A stretch of DNA of 11,668 nucleotides from Deinococcus betulae (GCF_020166395.1 NZ_JAIQXU010000052.1:1-11668); one strand, 5' to 3'. Shown: positions 1 through 7,390, counted from the first letter of the stretch. The notes: a model not told the origin generated them from the letters alone. Made by a program: numbers and translations.

Positions 1-52
1 AATGTTTGGTCCTGTACAGCTGCGGTCAGATTCCCCCCATATGGTGAAAGAC

Positions 53-1578
53 ATGACAGCTGCGCCCCTCCCCTCTGATGAGTACCGCCGGCTTCTGGAC
101 CTGGCCCGCTATCAGATTCTGGACACAGTGCCAGAAGAAGACTTTGACCGGATTACCCGGCTGGCGGCGCGGGTGCTCAATGTTCCGGTGGCGGTGCTGA
201 ACCTGGTTGACCAGCACCGCCAGTGGGGCAAGTCGGCGTTTGGACTAGGCGATACGACGGCGCCCCGCAAAGATTCGTTCTGTGCCTGGACCATTCTGGA
301 CGACTCGCCCCTGGTGGTGCCGGACGCCAGGACCGATCCCCGTTTTCAGCAGAACCCGATGGTTACGGGCGACCCGCACATCTATATGTACGCGGGGGCG
401 CCTCTGATTACCCCCGCTGGGCACCGCATCGGCACGCTGTGTGTCACCGATGACCAGCCGCATCCTCTGGGCACGGCAGACCTTCAGGCCCTGCAAGACC
501 TGGCCGTTCTGGCCATGAGGGTCCTGGAACTGCGCCGGCAATCGCTGGAAGCCCAGCAGGAGGCCGGCGCTCAGCGGCAGCAGGCCGCAGAACTGCGGCG
601 CACCCTGGAGCAGGCGCGGATTCTGGAAGGTGTCAGCAGCCTGATGGACCTTGAGCTTGACCCCGATCAGGCCACTCTGACGGCCGCCGCCCTGATCAGC
701 GAAGCCATTGAGGCCGATTACACGGCGCTGTTGACCTGGCAGGGGGAGGGCTTTGCAGTGCAGGTCGCCCACGCACCTTCTCTGCAATCGCCGGAGTTGC
801 TGGCCTTAACGGACGAGCTGCCCAGCCTGAAAGGCGTGGTCCATACGCTGCGGGACCTGCAGCAGCCGGTCTACCTGAGTCAGTACGCGGCCCATCCTCA
901 GGCCCACCCGCACATCGTGGCGGCTAGCGTCACGCAGGTGGCTTGGCTGCCGCTCGGTGACGAGGGCGACCAGCCCACGCTCCTGGTGGCTGCCCGGCTG
1001 CGGGGGCACGCCCTGGAGCATTGGCGTTCGGGTGACCGCACCCTGTTGGAAGCAGCGGGCCGAACCATCCGACACGCTTTGCAGCGGCACGCGGTGCTGG
1101 AGCAGGTGCAGCAGCAGGCGCGGCGGGACCCCCTGACTGGCCTGCTGAACCGCCGGGCTTTTGATGAGGAGTTGGCCGGGCATGTGGCCACGGGCGACCC
1201 GTTTACGCTGGCCCTGATTGACCTTGATGGTCTGAAGGCGGTCAATGACAGCGAGGGCCATGCCCAGGGCGATAAGCTGCTGCAAGTCTTTGGTCAGGCG
1301 CTGGACGCTGAATTGGATGAGGGTGCGGCGGCCTACCGGCTGGGGGGCGATAATTTGCTGTGTTGTTGCCGCAGTGCACGGAAGACGACCTGCTTGAACG
1401 CATCGACCTGGCCATGAGTGCTGCGCAGGCGGTCGCCGTACAGCGCACTGGTGCCAGTACTGGAGTCGTGCAGTCGGCTGAAGCGGGCCAGGTGCCGGCG
1501 CTGCTCGCTCTGGCCGATGAGCGTATGTATGCCGTCAAGCGCCGCCGTCAGCAGGCCGGGTCTGCGGCGGTGGAGTGA
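53..1578 (+). pseudogene. GAF-GAF-GGDEF diguanylate cyclase, frameshifted in the GGDEF motif
   Basis: Would make cyclic di-GMP from two GTP in the cytoplasm in response to signals bound by its GAF domains. The start at 53 is preferred because GGTGA lies 5 bases upstream; in-frame ATGs at 2 and 41 lack such a site. From 53, GAF 1 covers residues ~10-165 (ILDTVPEEDFDRIT, then CAWTI and GTLCVTD), followed by a Gln/Glu/Arg-rich coiled coil (~165-190), a weaker GAF-like domain (~190-345), and a GGDEF domain from ~360 (DPLTGLLNRRAF, LIDLDGLKAVND). The frame reads GGDNLLCCC and stops at 1417. Restoring one G after 1351 gives GGDEFAVLLPQC and runs in frame to TGA at 1576-1578, about 508 residues. No RxxD inhibitory site lies before the motif. 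As written the active loop is destroyed. No operon partner is visible. Family call is very secure; whether the deletion is real is not. Confidence 0.9.
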
Positions 1579-1748
1579 AAAGGGCTCTCCTTACTCTGGC
1601 GGGCCGCTTGGATGGGGAGGTGCCTGTCTACACGCTCCTATAGGCAAAAAGATGCAGCCCTGTTGAATGGTTTGCCTGGTGGCCTGACGGAGATTGGTAC
1701 GCTTCCAGAACTCATGTGAGTCCCGCCTATACCAGAAGGGCATCTAAC

Positions 1749-1766
1749 GGTTGTGGCAAGTTGTTG
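1749..1766. repeat. Left terminal inverted repeat of the IS6-family element
   Basis: GGTTGTGGCAAGTTGTTG. It pairs with 2505-2522 with two G/A mismatches (positions 5 and 15). It lies downstream of the transposase stop codon. Confidence 0.8.
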
Positions 1767-1796
1767 CCGTCGGGGCGATGAAAGAGCCTCGGTGAA

Positions 1797-1825
1797 ACAG
1801 GTGGCCTGAAGTTCAGGCCACCTGT
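1797..1825. repeat. Perfect 14-bp inverted repeat at the transposase 3' end
   Basis: ACAGGTGGCCTGAA at 1797-1810 is followed by one base (G, 1811) and its exact reverse complement at 1812-1825. One arm encodes the last transposase codons and its TGA. It could act as a transcript-ending hairpin for the minus-strand transposase, but only a short T-rich stretch (TGTTTC) follows on that strand. A separate 12-bp palindrome, CGCGACGTCGCG, lies directly beside it at 1828-1839. Confidence 0.75.
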
Positions 1826-2489
1826 CTCGCGACGTCGCGCCAAAGCACGAAAGCCCGTTTTTGGTGGTAACGACGATGATGAGCGGGGCGAGCCGGATGG
1901 TGCAGATTCGTGATGCGAGTGTGCAGGTCAAGAAATCCCTGTGCTCGTCGCCCTGATCTGAATCCGCGTTGCTGGCGCTCTTGTCGTCGTGTGGAACGAT
2001 GCGACTGCTCAACCAGATTGTTGCAGCGAGCCACGGAGACCACCTGGACGTGCTCCACACCGTGGAGTACCGGAAGTTCGCGAAGGGGTGCACCGTCACT
2101 CCACAGCTTGTCCGTGTGCACCGCGAGAGGCACACCATGTTCACCCAATAGCAAAGAATGACTTGGCCGCTTCAGTGTCTCGGCGTCGTTGCAATAAGAC
2201 GTTCAGGACGACGCCGTGTTCGTCGACGGTCCGCCACAACCAGTGGGTGACGTCCCCGACGTCCACGTGCATCTCGTCGGGGTTCCCGGTGGCGCAGGCC
2301 CTGAGCGAACAGGTCGCTGAACTTGATGCACCAGGCGTGGATGGACTCACGGGTGACGTCAATTCCTCGTTCCAGCAGGAGTTGCTCGACTTCCCGATAA
2401 CTCAGCGTGAAGCGGTGGTATAGCCAGACGGCGTACCCAATGACCTCAAGCGGGAATCGGTAGCCGAGAAGCTTCTGACCGTTGAACAC
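1813..2489 (-). pseudogene. IS6-family DDE transposase, broken by two frame changes
   Basis: The transposase is spread over three minus-strand frames. Segment 1 starts at a GTG at 2489 (GYRFPLEVIGYAVWLYHRF, VTRESIHAWCIKFSDLF), the N-terminal IS6 signature. Near 2290 the frame changes after LRHREPRR, with some residues before the first catalytic Asp apparently lost. Segment 2 carries DEMHVDVGDVTHWLWRTVDE and LLQRRRDTEAAKSFF. Near 2145 the frame changes again. Segment 3 carries VHTDKLWSDGA (second Asp), ARCNNLVEQSHR (catalytic Glu) and RRAQGFLDLHTRITNL, ending at TGA 1813-1815. All DDE residues survive in pieces but no continuous protein is made, so the copy cannot transpose on its own. The family call rests on remembered IS6 conserved blocks and is secure. 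Confidence 0.88.
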
Positions 2490-2504
2490 CGTGTCACCCT
2501 ACCC

Positions 2505-2522
2505 CAATAACTTGCCATAACC
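2505..2522. repeat. Right terminal inverted repeat of the IS6-family element
   Basis: CAATAACTTGCCATAACC, the partner of 1749-1766. It lies just upstream of the transposase start and contains a TAA (2508-2510) in the frame of the neighbouring glycine-rich gene. Confidence 0.8.
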
Positions 2523-3203
2523 ACCTGGACCAAGCCCAGTTGGGCGACTGTGATTGAGTTCGTGTGCATCGGGCCAGGTAGGGGCGGTGGTGTGAGTATC
2601 GCCACCTTCCCGGCTAGCATCGTCCCCGCGAGCGTTACGGTCACGGTAGGCGCTGGCCGGGCAAGAGCAGCGGCCGTCACGGCCAACAGCACCGCGGGCA
2701 ACAATGGGAGCTCAGGCAGCGTCGCCAGTTCGTTCGAAGCCTTGCTGGTGGCGGCCCAGGGCGGCGGGGGTGGGGGAGGCAGCACCAGCAGCGTCGCCTC
2801 TGCGCCCGGTTCTGCCGCGCAGTGGCTTGGCGGAGTCGGTGAGGCAGCCACGAGTACCGCGAGCCTATCTACCCCTGTAGCGGTACAGGTCGCGGCGTCC
2901 GGTGGGGGCGCGGGGGGCGGGTTCATGATGGCCAACGGCACGCTGCCCGCCGCCCTGGGAGGGAGTTATCCTAGGGGCCACGGGCAATTTGGTAACGGCG
3001 GCGGCAGCATCTCTGGCACGCAGGGCACTAATGGGGGCAACGGCGCGAACGTCACGTCAGGTCTGCCCTTTGGCGCACCGGGCGGTAGCGGAGGGATGAG
3101 CAACAGTGCGGGAAACGCCGGCAGTGGTGGCAACGGCGGGTGGCCGGGTGGAGTTGGCGGGAACGGCGGCAACGACTACGTCATCGTGATTGCGTATCCC
3201 TAA
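2523..3203 (+). pseudogene. Glycine-rich phage-tail-like protein, 5' end removed by the IS6 element
   Basis: About 226 codons are open from the IS boundary to TAA at 3201-3203. The first codons read TWTKPSWATVIEFVCIG. In phage tail fibre and tail tip proteins a phrase of the type GTWTKPxGA...IEFVCIGxGGGG opens a C-terminal glycine-rich domain, so the start of this gene is missing. Next come VPASVTVTVGAG, then several glycine runs (GGGGGGG near 2761-2780, GGGAGGG near 2903-2925, GNGGNGG-type repeats to the end), and the closing NDYVIVIAYP. Reading upstream, the frame meets a stop inside the IS inverted repeat, so no native start exists. A GTG at 2550 is the first possible start but is unlikely to be genuine. 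Inferred role: receptor-contacting tail tip or adhesin. GC-rich low-complexity sequence limits family assignment. Confidence 0.65.
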
Positions 3204-3335
3204 CCTATCGGACAACGTGCGACGAATCGCCCCCACCTTGTCTTCGGGCAGGTGAGGGCTTTGTGACTCAGATGGGTACACGATAGACAGAGATACCGCT
3301 CAGATATTAGGAGAGCTTCGGCTGTAAGGAAGTCT

Positions 3336-3353
3336 CAGATTTCAGTAAATCTG
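3336..3353 (-). terminator. Weak hairpin just after the lipoprotein stop codon
   Basis: CAGATTT at 3336-3342 and AAATCTG at 3347-3353 form a perfect 7-bp stem with a 4-base loop, a few bases beyond the lipoprotein gene's end on the minus strand. It is A/T-rich with no following T tract, so an intrinsic terminator is only a possibility. Confidence 0.3.
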
Positions 3354-3358
3354 CGTCT

Positions 3359-5764
3359 TCAAGATTGGGAGAGTACTCGAAAAAGGTAAGGACCATTGTA
3401 ACTGTCTATGGGCTGAGCTAAAATCTCCTCTTTCGCTGAGGATACCACTCCGGCATCATAAAGAATGGTCGTTCTTGTGGTGAGCAGGTTCCACCCTGGT
3501 TTCAGGTAGGCGCCGAGATCGGTTTTTGTGTTCCCGCAAGTGTACGATCCTGTAAGCGCTATGGGGACCTTTGTAAAAACCAGGGTATGGGAATCTCTAT
3601 AAGTTCGACTTGGATCGATTCGAGTTTCCGGACCTATAAAAGCTATGTTGATAAAATATCTATAAAATTGTACAGAATCAAGATACGACGGAGTAGAAAG
3701 GTGACCAGAAACATATACCGGAGTATCTCTGCTAATATTATAATTATCTACATTGCATCTCAGCGAAAGAAGCCTCTCCTTCTCGAATGAGAAATACTTG
3801 GTGGCAAACTGATAAAGATCAGGGGCTAAACTTGCAGAAAAATTGAGATCTTTGGCGAGAACCCCTACTTTATATGAATCTGCGCCAATAGGTGTACGGA
3901 GATCAATGTCTTTGGCGGGAAGACTTTGCGTATTCTGAAGCTCGGCTTCGCCGGTAACTAGCAGCGTCGCCGAAAGCCGAGGATCGGGAGCATACTGAAC
4001 TGTGACCACTTCGTCTTTCTGTATGAGTATTTCTATTGGTTGCGGTGTTGACATAAAATCAATATCCTGAGATTCAATTAGGACAGTCGTTCCCCCTGGC
4101 AATTCGCCTAAAGTTGTCTGAATGCTCAGTGTCCCAATGTAAATGTTTTCACCCGTATCTTTATTTTTCACGTTGATTTGTGCCGATGGCACACCGGCTA
4201 GACTTATTTGTAGGCTATAAGTTTGAGGTGCCTTTGGTTGAATGGTGAGCGGAATCGTCGTAGGGCCAATTGAACTCGAACGCGTATTGACAGACACACG
4301 AATGGTGGAGGTGGCCGTGTCAGCATTTGCGCTGACTTGCACAGGGATATTGACCTCAAGCGCGTTGCCCGGCGTGAGTGTCACTGTGGATGGGGTTGCG
4401 GTAACGCCAGTCGGCAGGTCAACCATGGTCACGGTCACTGAACCGCCAAAGCCATTGATGCTGGTCAAGCTGACCCGCACATTTCCTGCCTCACCCTGAC
4501 GAATGGAGAGTGAGGGCTGGCTTGGGGGGACCACTACACCCACAGATGAAGGCCTCGCATTCATGGTGCCCTGGCCGCGTCCTACGATTTTGTTGTTGGC
4601 ATCCTGAATATTGAGGTTGAAAGGGCCCGTCCGCTCGCCGCCGGTATACCGGAACGTCAGATTGGTGGTAACGCGCTGAGGGGCAAGGCCCAGCGTCCGC
4701 AGGTAGGAAGACAAGGACATCCCTGTGTTCTGAGCTGACAGGGCAGGGAGGTTGAGGGTAGTAGGCGCTATCGTCAACTCAGGCACATCGGTGCTCAGCT
4801 TGATATAACCATTGTAGCCGCCGTCCTGATAGAACGTGACCGGCACCGTTACGGTGTCGTTATTGGTGAAGCTGAGGGGCTCTTTGGGCAGCACGGCTTG
4901 AACACTAGCTTCATACAAGCCACCGCGCAGTTCCGTGCGAATGTTCGCCGTGCTATTGCTCAGGTTGTACCCCGAAGCGGTCGTGGTCAGCACCACAGCG
5001 TTCCATCCGGCTTGAAGTGTCGCGTCAATCGCAAACGTTCCACCAGAGGGTCCACAGTTGACCGTGCCTTTGATCGTGGCTGCAGAAGCGCTGTACAGAC
5101 GGCCAATCACGCTATCGGCAGGGGCACCATTGGTCACTGCTTCGTAGATGTAGCCCAACAGGTCGCTCTGATTGCTCAACACATCCAATCCAGAGAAAAG
5201 TGCAGTGTTTGGATTGCCGCTGGCACTGCCTGTAAAGGTGCACCCCAAATCTGCAGGAGGGAGGAAGGTCCTGAGTTCAGCAGGCGCAGCTGACAGTGGA
5301 AGGGAGACAGCGCCGGCGGAACTCAGCGTGCCAATATTCTTGGTATCGAAGTCATTCGGGTTGGCAAGTACAACTGCGCCAGCGTAAGGAATACCCGTTA
5401 CCGTACCCTCAACTTGGTTGTTCTTCACCTGGTTTCCAGGAATCACAACGGCTTTGTACTCGAGGGTGACCGTTTTGTTCGCGTCGAGTGTGATGGTCTG
5501 GGCGCTGGGGGCCATGTAACCATTCACCGTACCAGGCTCGATTTTCAGAATTGTCCCAGCGCTGATACCACTGAACGTCTTGCCGCTTGTCAGTGTGCCC
5601 TCATTGAGAATGGTGTTGGTCGAAAGATTGGTGACCTTGACAGGTGCGCTTATTACCCCTGTGAGCGCAAGGGACAGTGTGTATTCCGAAATAGGGGGGG
5701 TTGGGTCAGGGCAAGCAGTAAGAAGAACCGTTAAGCCGAGCATAGCGCTGGAAAGTTTCTTCAT
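3359..5764 (-). CDS. Large secreted lipoprotein with duplicated A-B modules and an Ig-like centre
   Basis: 801 residues, complete. Residues 1-18 form a lipoprotein signal (KK, hydrophobic stretch, LTAC lipobox, Cys18), so the mature protein should be lipid-anchored outside the cytoplasm. Module A at 28-103 (YTLSLALTGV... to VTLEY) is echoed at 516-591 (YSLQISLAGVPSAQ... to VTVQY). Each copy is followed by a module B, ending in cGxxxtd...lxxGWNxxxTxTT at ~231-262 and ~736-766. Each B has two cysteines (175/237 and 670/743) that could form a disulfide. Residues ~415-510 resemble an Ig/NEW3-like beta domain (SLSIRQGEAGNVRVSLTSI). No catalytic motif is seen; a structural, binding or envelope role is inferred. 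No Shine-Dalgarno precedes the ATG. TAGACT nine bases upstream (5774-5779) could be a -10 box for a leaderless transcript, as is common in Deinococcus. The 3' third is much more A/T-rich than the rest. Confidence 0.9.
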   Translation of the reverse strand: MKKLSSAMLGLTVLLTACPDPTPPISEYTLSLALTGVISAPVKVTNLSTNTILNEGTLTSGKTFSGISAGTILKIEPGTVNGYMAPSAQTITLDANKTVTLEYKAVVIPGNQVKNNQVEGTVTGIPYAGAVVLANPNDFDTKNIGTLSSAGAVSLPLSAAPAELRTFLPPADLGCTFTGSASGNPNTALFSGLDVLSNQSDLLGYIYEAVTNGAPADSVIGRLYSASAATIKGTVNCGPSGGTFAIDATLQAGWNAVVLTTTASGYNLSNSTANIRTELRGGLYEASVQAVLPKEPLSFTNNDTVTVPVTFYQDGGYNGYIKLSTDVPELTIAPTTLNLPALSAQNTGMSLSSYLRTLGLAPQRVTTNLTFRYTGGERTGPFNLNIQDANNKIVGRGQGTMNARPSSVGVVVPPSQPSLSIRQGEAGNVRVSLTSINGFGGSVTVTMVDLPTGVTATPSTVTLTPGNALEVNIPVQVSANADTATSTIRVSVNTRSSSIGPTTIPLTIQPKAPQTYSLQISLAGVPSAQINVKNKDTGENIYIGTLSIQTTLGELPGGTTVLIESQDIDFMSTPQPIEILIQKDEVVTVQYAPDPRLSATLLVTGEAELQNTQSLPAKDIDLRTPIGADSYKVGVLAKDLNFSASLAPDLYQFATKYFSFEKERLLSLRCNVDNYNISRDTPVYVSGHLSTPSYLDSVQFYRYFINIAFIGPETRIDPSRTYRDSHTLVFTKVPIALTGSYTCGNTKTDLGAYLKPGWNLLTTRTTILYDAGVVSSAKEEILAQPIDSYNGPYLFRVLSQS

Positions 5765-5790
5765 GACTTTATGAGTCTAATGATCGGCTC

Positions 5791-5955
5791 ATGAGTTATA
5801 TGGCTGTTTTAAGCGTCATAGGGCTTATCATCGGCGCTCCGCACTTTGGGATGATCTCTTACGCAGATGGGTGCTTGGCCCTGCCTGGTGGCACGGGCAC
5901 GGCAGACATGCTCCGGCAGGCGCGGGCAGCAGTATTAACTGTGCTGGAGTGGTAG
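5791..5955 (+). pseudogene. Possible C-terminal remnant of a SLOG-domain (DUF2493-like) protein
   Basis: A 54-residue frame ending at TAG 5953-5955. It contains YADGCLALPGGTGTADMLRQ followed by ARAAVLTVLEW. The order of a hydrophobic strand, PGGxGTADM, a helix rich in R and A, then a strand is the nucleotide-binding end of SLOG/DUF2493 proteins (typically ...AFPGGRGTADMVRRA...), common in phages and Deinococcus plasmids. Such proteins are usually longer than 100 residues, so the N-terminal part is missing. The frame is open back to 5767 with no good ribosome site. It overlaps the probable promoter region of the divergent lipoprotein gene. It could also be chance reading; the GGTGTADM phrase is the main support. 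Confidence 0.4.
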
Positions 5956-6062
5956 GGGAGAGGCCGACTCAAGGACTCACCTTGCACTCACAAAAAGCCA
6001 GTGGGTACATGGGTTGCTATACCCGCACCATCACCGACTTCATAGCGCCAAGTTAGAACGAG

Positions 6063-6085
6063 AAAAGCTCCGTCTAGGACGGAGC
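6063..6085 (-). terminator. Intrinsic terminator following the tRNA-Leu 3' end
   Basis: GCTCCGTC (6067-6074), loop TAG, GACGGAGC (6078-6085): a perfect 8-bp GC-rich stem followed on the minus strand by TTTTC. It lies about 10 bases beyond the CCA end of the tRNA fragment, where a tRNA-Leu terminator would be expected. Confidence 0.75.
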
Positions 6086-6094
6086 CTTCTTTGA

Positions 6095-6147
<53 letters not shown>

Positions 6148-6180
6148 GGCGCCCCCGCATCCACATCCATATTTGCCGTC

Positions 6181-6446
6181 TTAGCTCACTTTCTCATCCT
6201 CTGCCGTCCAGTTCTGTCCATCTTCATCCGCGCTGGTTACTGTACGGGTTGCTGTACGAATTGAAGTTCGTTCCGCCCGCAGGTCGTGGAACCGGATAGG
6301 GGAGACCTCGCACCCGTCCCGCAGCGCCTGCCAGTGGTAGTTGATGCGCCAAGGCATCAGCGGCTCCCCATTCAGGTCCGGGAACATCAGGTCATGGTCC
6401 GGCCAACTGTTCCCCTCAGCCAGCACAGCATCACGCTCCGCTTCCC
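6181..6446 (-). pseudogene. Tyrosine-recombinase integrase, C-terminal fragment
   Basis: Second part of a chimeric open frame (residues ~103-190 of it). It contains [19 protein letters not shown], a typical integrase segment (F-xxx-GxP), then RFHDLR, the catalytic HxxR box. After that the expected helix and catalytic tyrosine region are absent, and a charged tail runs straight to TAA at 6181-6183. So the catalytic domain starts late and ends early: the first Arg, the Lys, the second His region and the Tyr are not seen. It cannot catalyse recombination. It lies 33 bases from the tRNA-Leu scar and reads toward it, the usual position of an integrase next to its attachment site. Confidence 0.75.
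6235..6258. repeat. Tandem 12-bp repeat GGTT(A/G)CTGTACG
   Basis: GGTTACTGTACG (6235-6246) is followed directly by GGTTGCTGTACG (6247-6258), one mismatch. A related GGTTGCTATACC occurs at 6012-6023 on the other side of the att scar. In the reading frame the repeat gives RTAT-RTVT. It could be an integrase arm-type binding site or simple coding repetition. Confidence 0.5.
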
Positions 6447-6753
6447 ACGCGCTTGGCGCCCCGTTCCTTCCCTTCTCCACGCGGGACAGAATCCGCAGAT
6501 CATGCACCGCGCTCTGAAAGCACGCGGCCTCAAACCAGCGGTGTGCCTGTTGGCGCACCGTCTCCGCCGGTGGGAAGTCATGGGGCAAATACGCCCACTG
6601 CGCGCCAGTGCGCGCGACCCAAAGCAGGGCGTTCAGCACGTCTCGAATGGGATATTTCCGTTGCCTCGCGTCTTCGGGACTCAGCAGCAGATACGGGAGC
6701 AGAAAGAAATACGTGTCGTCATCGACGTCACTGGGGTACCCTCGGCGTGTCAC
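6447..6753 (-). pseudogene. IS5-family transposase, N-terminal fragment (DUF4096)
   Basis: About 102 residues from a GTG start: [66 protein letters not shown]. This is the N-terminal insertion-element domain of IS5-type (IS427/IS402-like) transposases, a non-catalytic DNA-contacting region. The DDE catalytic part that should follow near residue 105 is replaced in frame by an integrase fragment, so this copy is inactive. The sequence upstream of the GTG (about 6760-6800 on the minus strand, GCGGTAGGGATTTCGCAACG) may include the element's terminal repeat, but its partner is not in the window. Family call is firm; exact junction is within a few codons. Confidence 0.78.
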
Positions 6754-6792
6754 CGACCCATTCTGCTCGTTGCGAAATCCCTACCGCGAACT

Positions 6793-7107
6793 TCAAACCT
6801 GTTCTTGGCAGCCTCTAGCCGCCCGAATGAGGATCTTCAAGTGTTCGTCAAAGTGATAATTGACCTTTCGCCTTAGAGCGAGCGGGCTCTTAACACTAGA
6901 GCCGAAGTAAAAAAGCAGGGCCTGCCGATTCGATACCGCGTAAATAAGCGGGGGAATGGCATCCTCACCACACTGCTGACCAATCTCTACAAACGTGGAA
7001 CGAAATTTTCGTTCTGTTGCTTTGTAGCTGATGAGCCCTGTCCCGAGCAACTCAATGGTTGTATCACGTAGGTCTTCAGGTTTTTCCAAAAGATCCGACG
7101 TGATCAC
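6793..7107 (-). CDS. Hypothetical protein, 104 residues
   Basis: Not recognised. It starts at a GTG whose first two bases lie in the TGA of the upstream gene (GTGA overlap, 7104-7107), so the two are probably translationally coupled. The protein is predicted soluble, mixed alpha/beta by eye, with a basic C-terminus (RRKVNYHFDEHLKILIRAA). There is no signal peptide or membrane segment. Base composition is lower in GC than the neighbouring lysis genes. It lies between the cassette terminator and the integrase remnant in the presumed prophage end, and the stop lies about 40 bases from the IS5-type fragment. No function is assigned. Confidence 0.6.
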   Translation of the reverse strand: MITSDLLEKPEDLRDTTIELLGTGLISYKATERKFRSTFVEIGQQCGEDAIPPLIYAVSNRQALLFYFGSSVKSPLALRRKVNYHFDEHLKILIRAARGCQEQV

Positions 7108-7301
7108 GGTAGTTTCTCAATCAGCGTGGCAGCTACTTGTTCGCGCAGGCCATCATCATCCCGCAGTTGGCGCCACTCCCAGGTGCCGCCCTCACGGGTC
7201 ATCGTCGCCATCGGGCTCGAGCCGCGCGGCGCGTAGTGCAGGGTGCGCTCCTGTGAGGTCTGGGGATCACTGGGCAGCGGGAGGCCGACCTGAAAGGTCA
7301 C
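7104..7301 (-). CDS. Hypothetical protein, about 65 residues
   Basis: Not recognised. GTG start at 7301 with no clear ribosome site; an internal ATG (MATMTREGGTWEWRQL) is an alternative, so the N-terminus is uncertain. The protein contains a short Trp-rich stretch (GGTWEWRQLRDDD). It ends in TGA overlapping the GTG of the next gene by 4 bases. A strong terminator lies about 27 bases upstream, so the pair should have its own promoter, but none is convincing. The frame is open upstream through the terminator, so a longer, truncated gene cannot be excluded. Confidence 0.5.
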   Translation of the reverse strand: MTFQVGLPLPSDPQTSQERTLHYAPRGSSPMATMTREGGTWEWRQLRDDDGLREQVAATLIEKLP

Positions 7302-7327
7302 GGCGGCAGCCTATCGTCTACCGGCAC

Positions 7328-7364
7328 AAAAAAAGCCTCCACCCGCCCGAAGGCAAGGTGGGGC
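7328..7364 (-). terminator. Strong intrinsic terminator, probably of the phage lysis operon
   Basis: On the minus strand a GC-rich stem (arms 7357-7364 and 7335-7343, one bulged A, extended by GCC-TTCG-GGC) is followed by seven T (7328-7334). The stable UUCG-type loop and T7 tract are textbook. It lies downstream of the endolysin gene on the same strand, separated from it only by the IS630 element. Confidence 0.8.
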
Positions 7365-7390
7365 GATTCGTCGCAAGTTGGAGGGTAGCT

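Larger units (their letters stand above)
1749..2522 (-). mobile_element. IS6-family insertion sequence, about 774 bp
   Basis: Bounded by terminal inverted repeats at 1749-1766 (GGTTGTGGCAAGTTGTTG) and 2505-2522 (reverse complement GGTTATGGCAAGTTATTG), which agree at 16 of 18 positions. The length matches the IS6 family (roughly 700-900 bp), and the single transposase fills the element. The flanking octamers (catctaac on the left, acctggac on the right) do not match, so no 8-bp target duplication is seen. The element may be old, may have formed by replicative cointegration, or a flank may have been rearranged. The right end lies in the frame of a glycine-rich tail-like gene. Confidence 0.85.

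Noticed and set aside
245..787. Minus-strand frames within the GAF-GGDEF gene
   Set aside because: The plus strand carries unmistakable GAF and GGDEF motifs across the same region.
1612..1719. 35-codon plus-strand frame with DAALLNGLPGGLTEIGTLPE between the cyclase and the IS6 element
   Set aside because: It reads like a protein fragment but I could not link it to a family, and it has no ribosome site; not enough to call a gene.
2402..2941. Long Ala/Pro/Leu-rich minus-strand frame across the IS6 end and the glycine-rich gene
   Set aside because: It spans a real element boundary and mirrors GC-rich coding on the other strand; no recognisable domain.
2966..3172. Proline-rich minus-strand frame opposite the glycine-rich gene
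   Set aside because: It is the complement of glycine codons in the plus-strand gene; no start signal or domain supports it.
5962..5972. GGCCGACTCAA resembling, in inverse orientation, the sequence at the tRNA fragment's broken edge (6140-6150)
   Set aside because: Only about ten bases match and nothing else of a tRNA surrounds it; could be chance.
6286..6876. Plus-strand frames of up to 196 codons over the integrase/IS5 remnant
   Set aside because: The minus strand has clear transposase and integrase phrases; the plus frames are Arg/Pro-rich without motifs.
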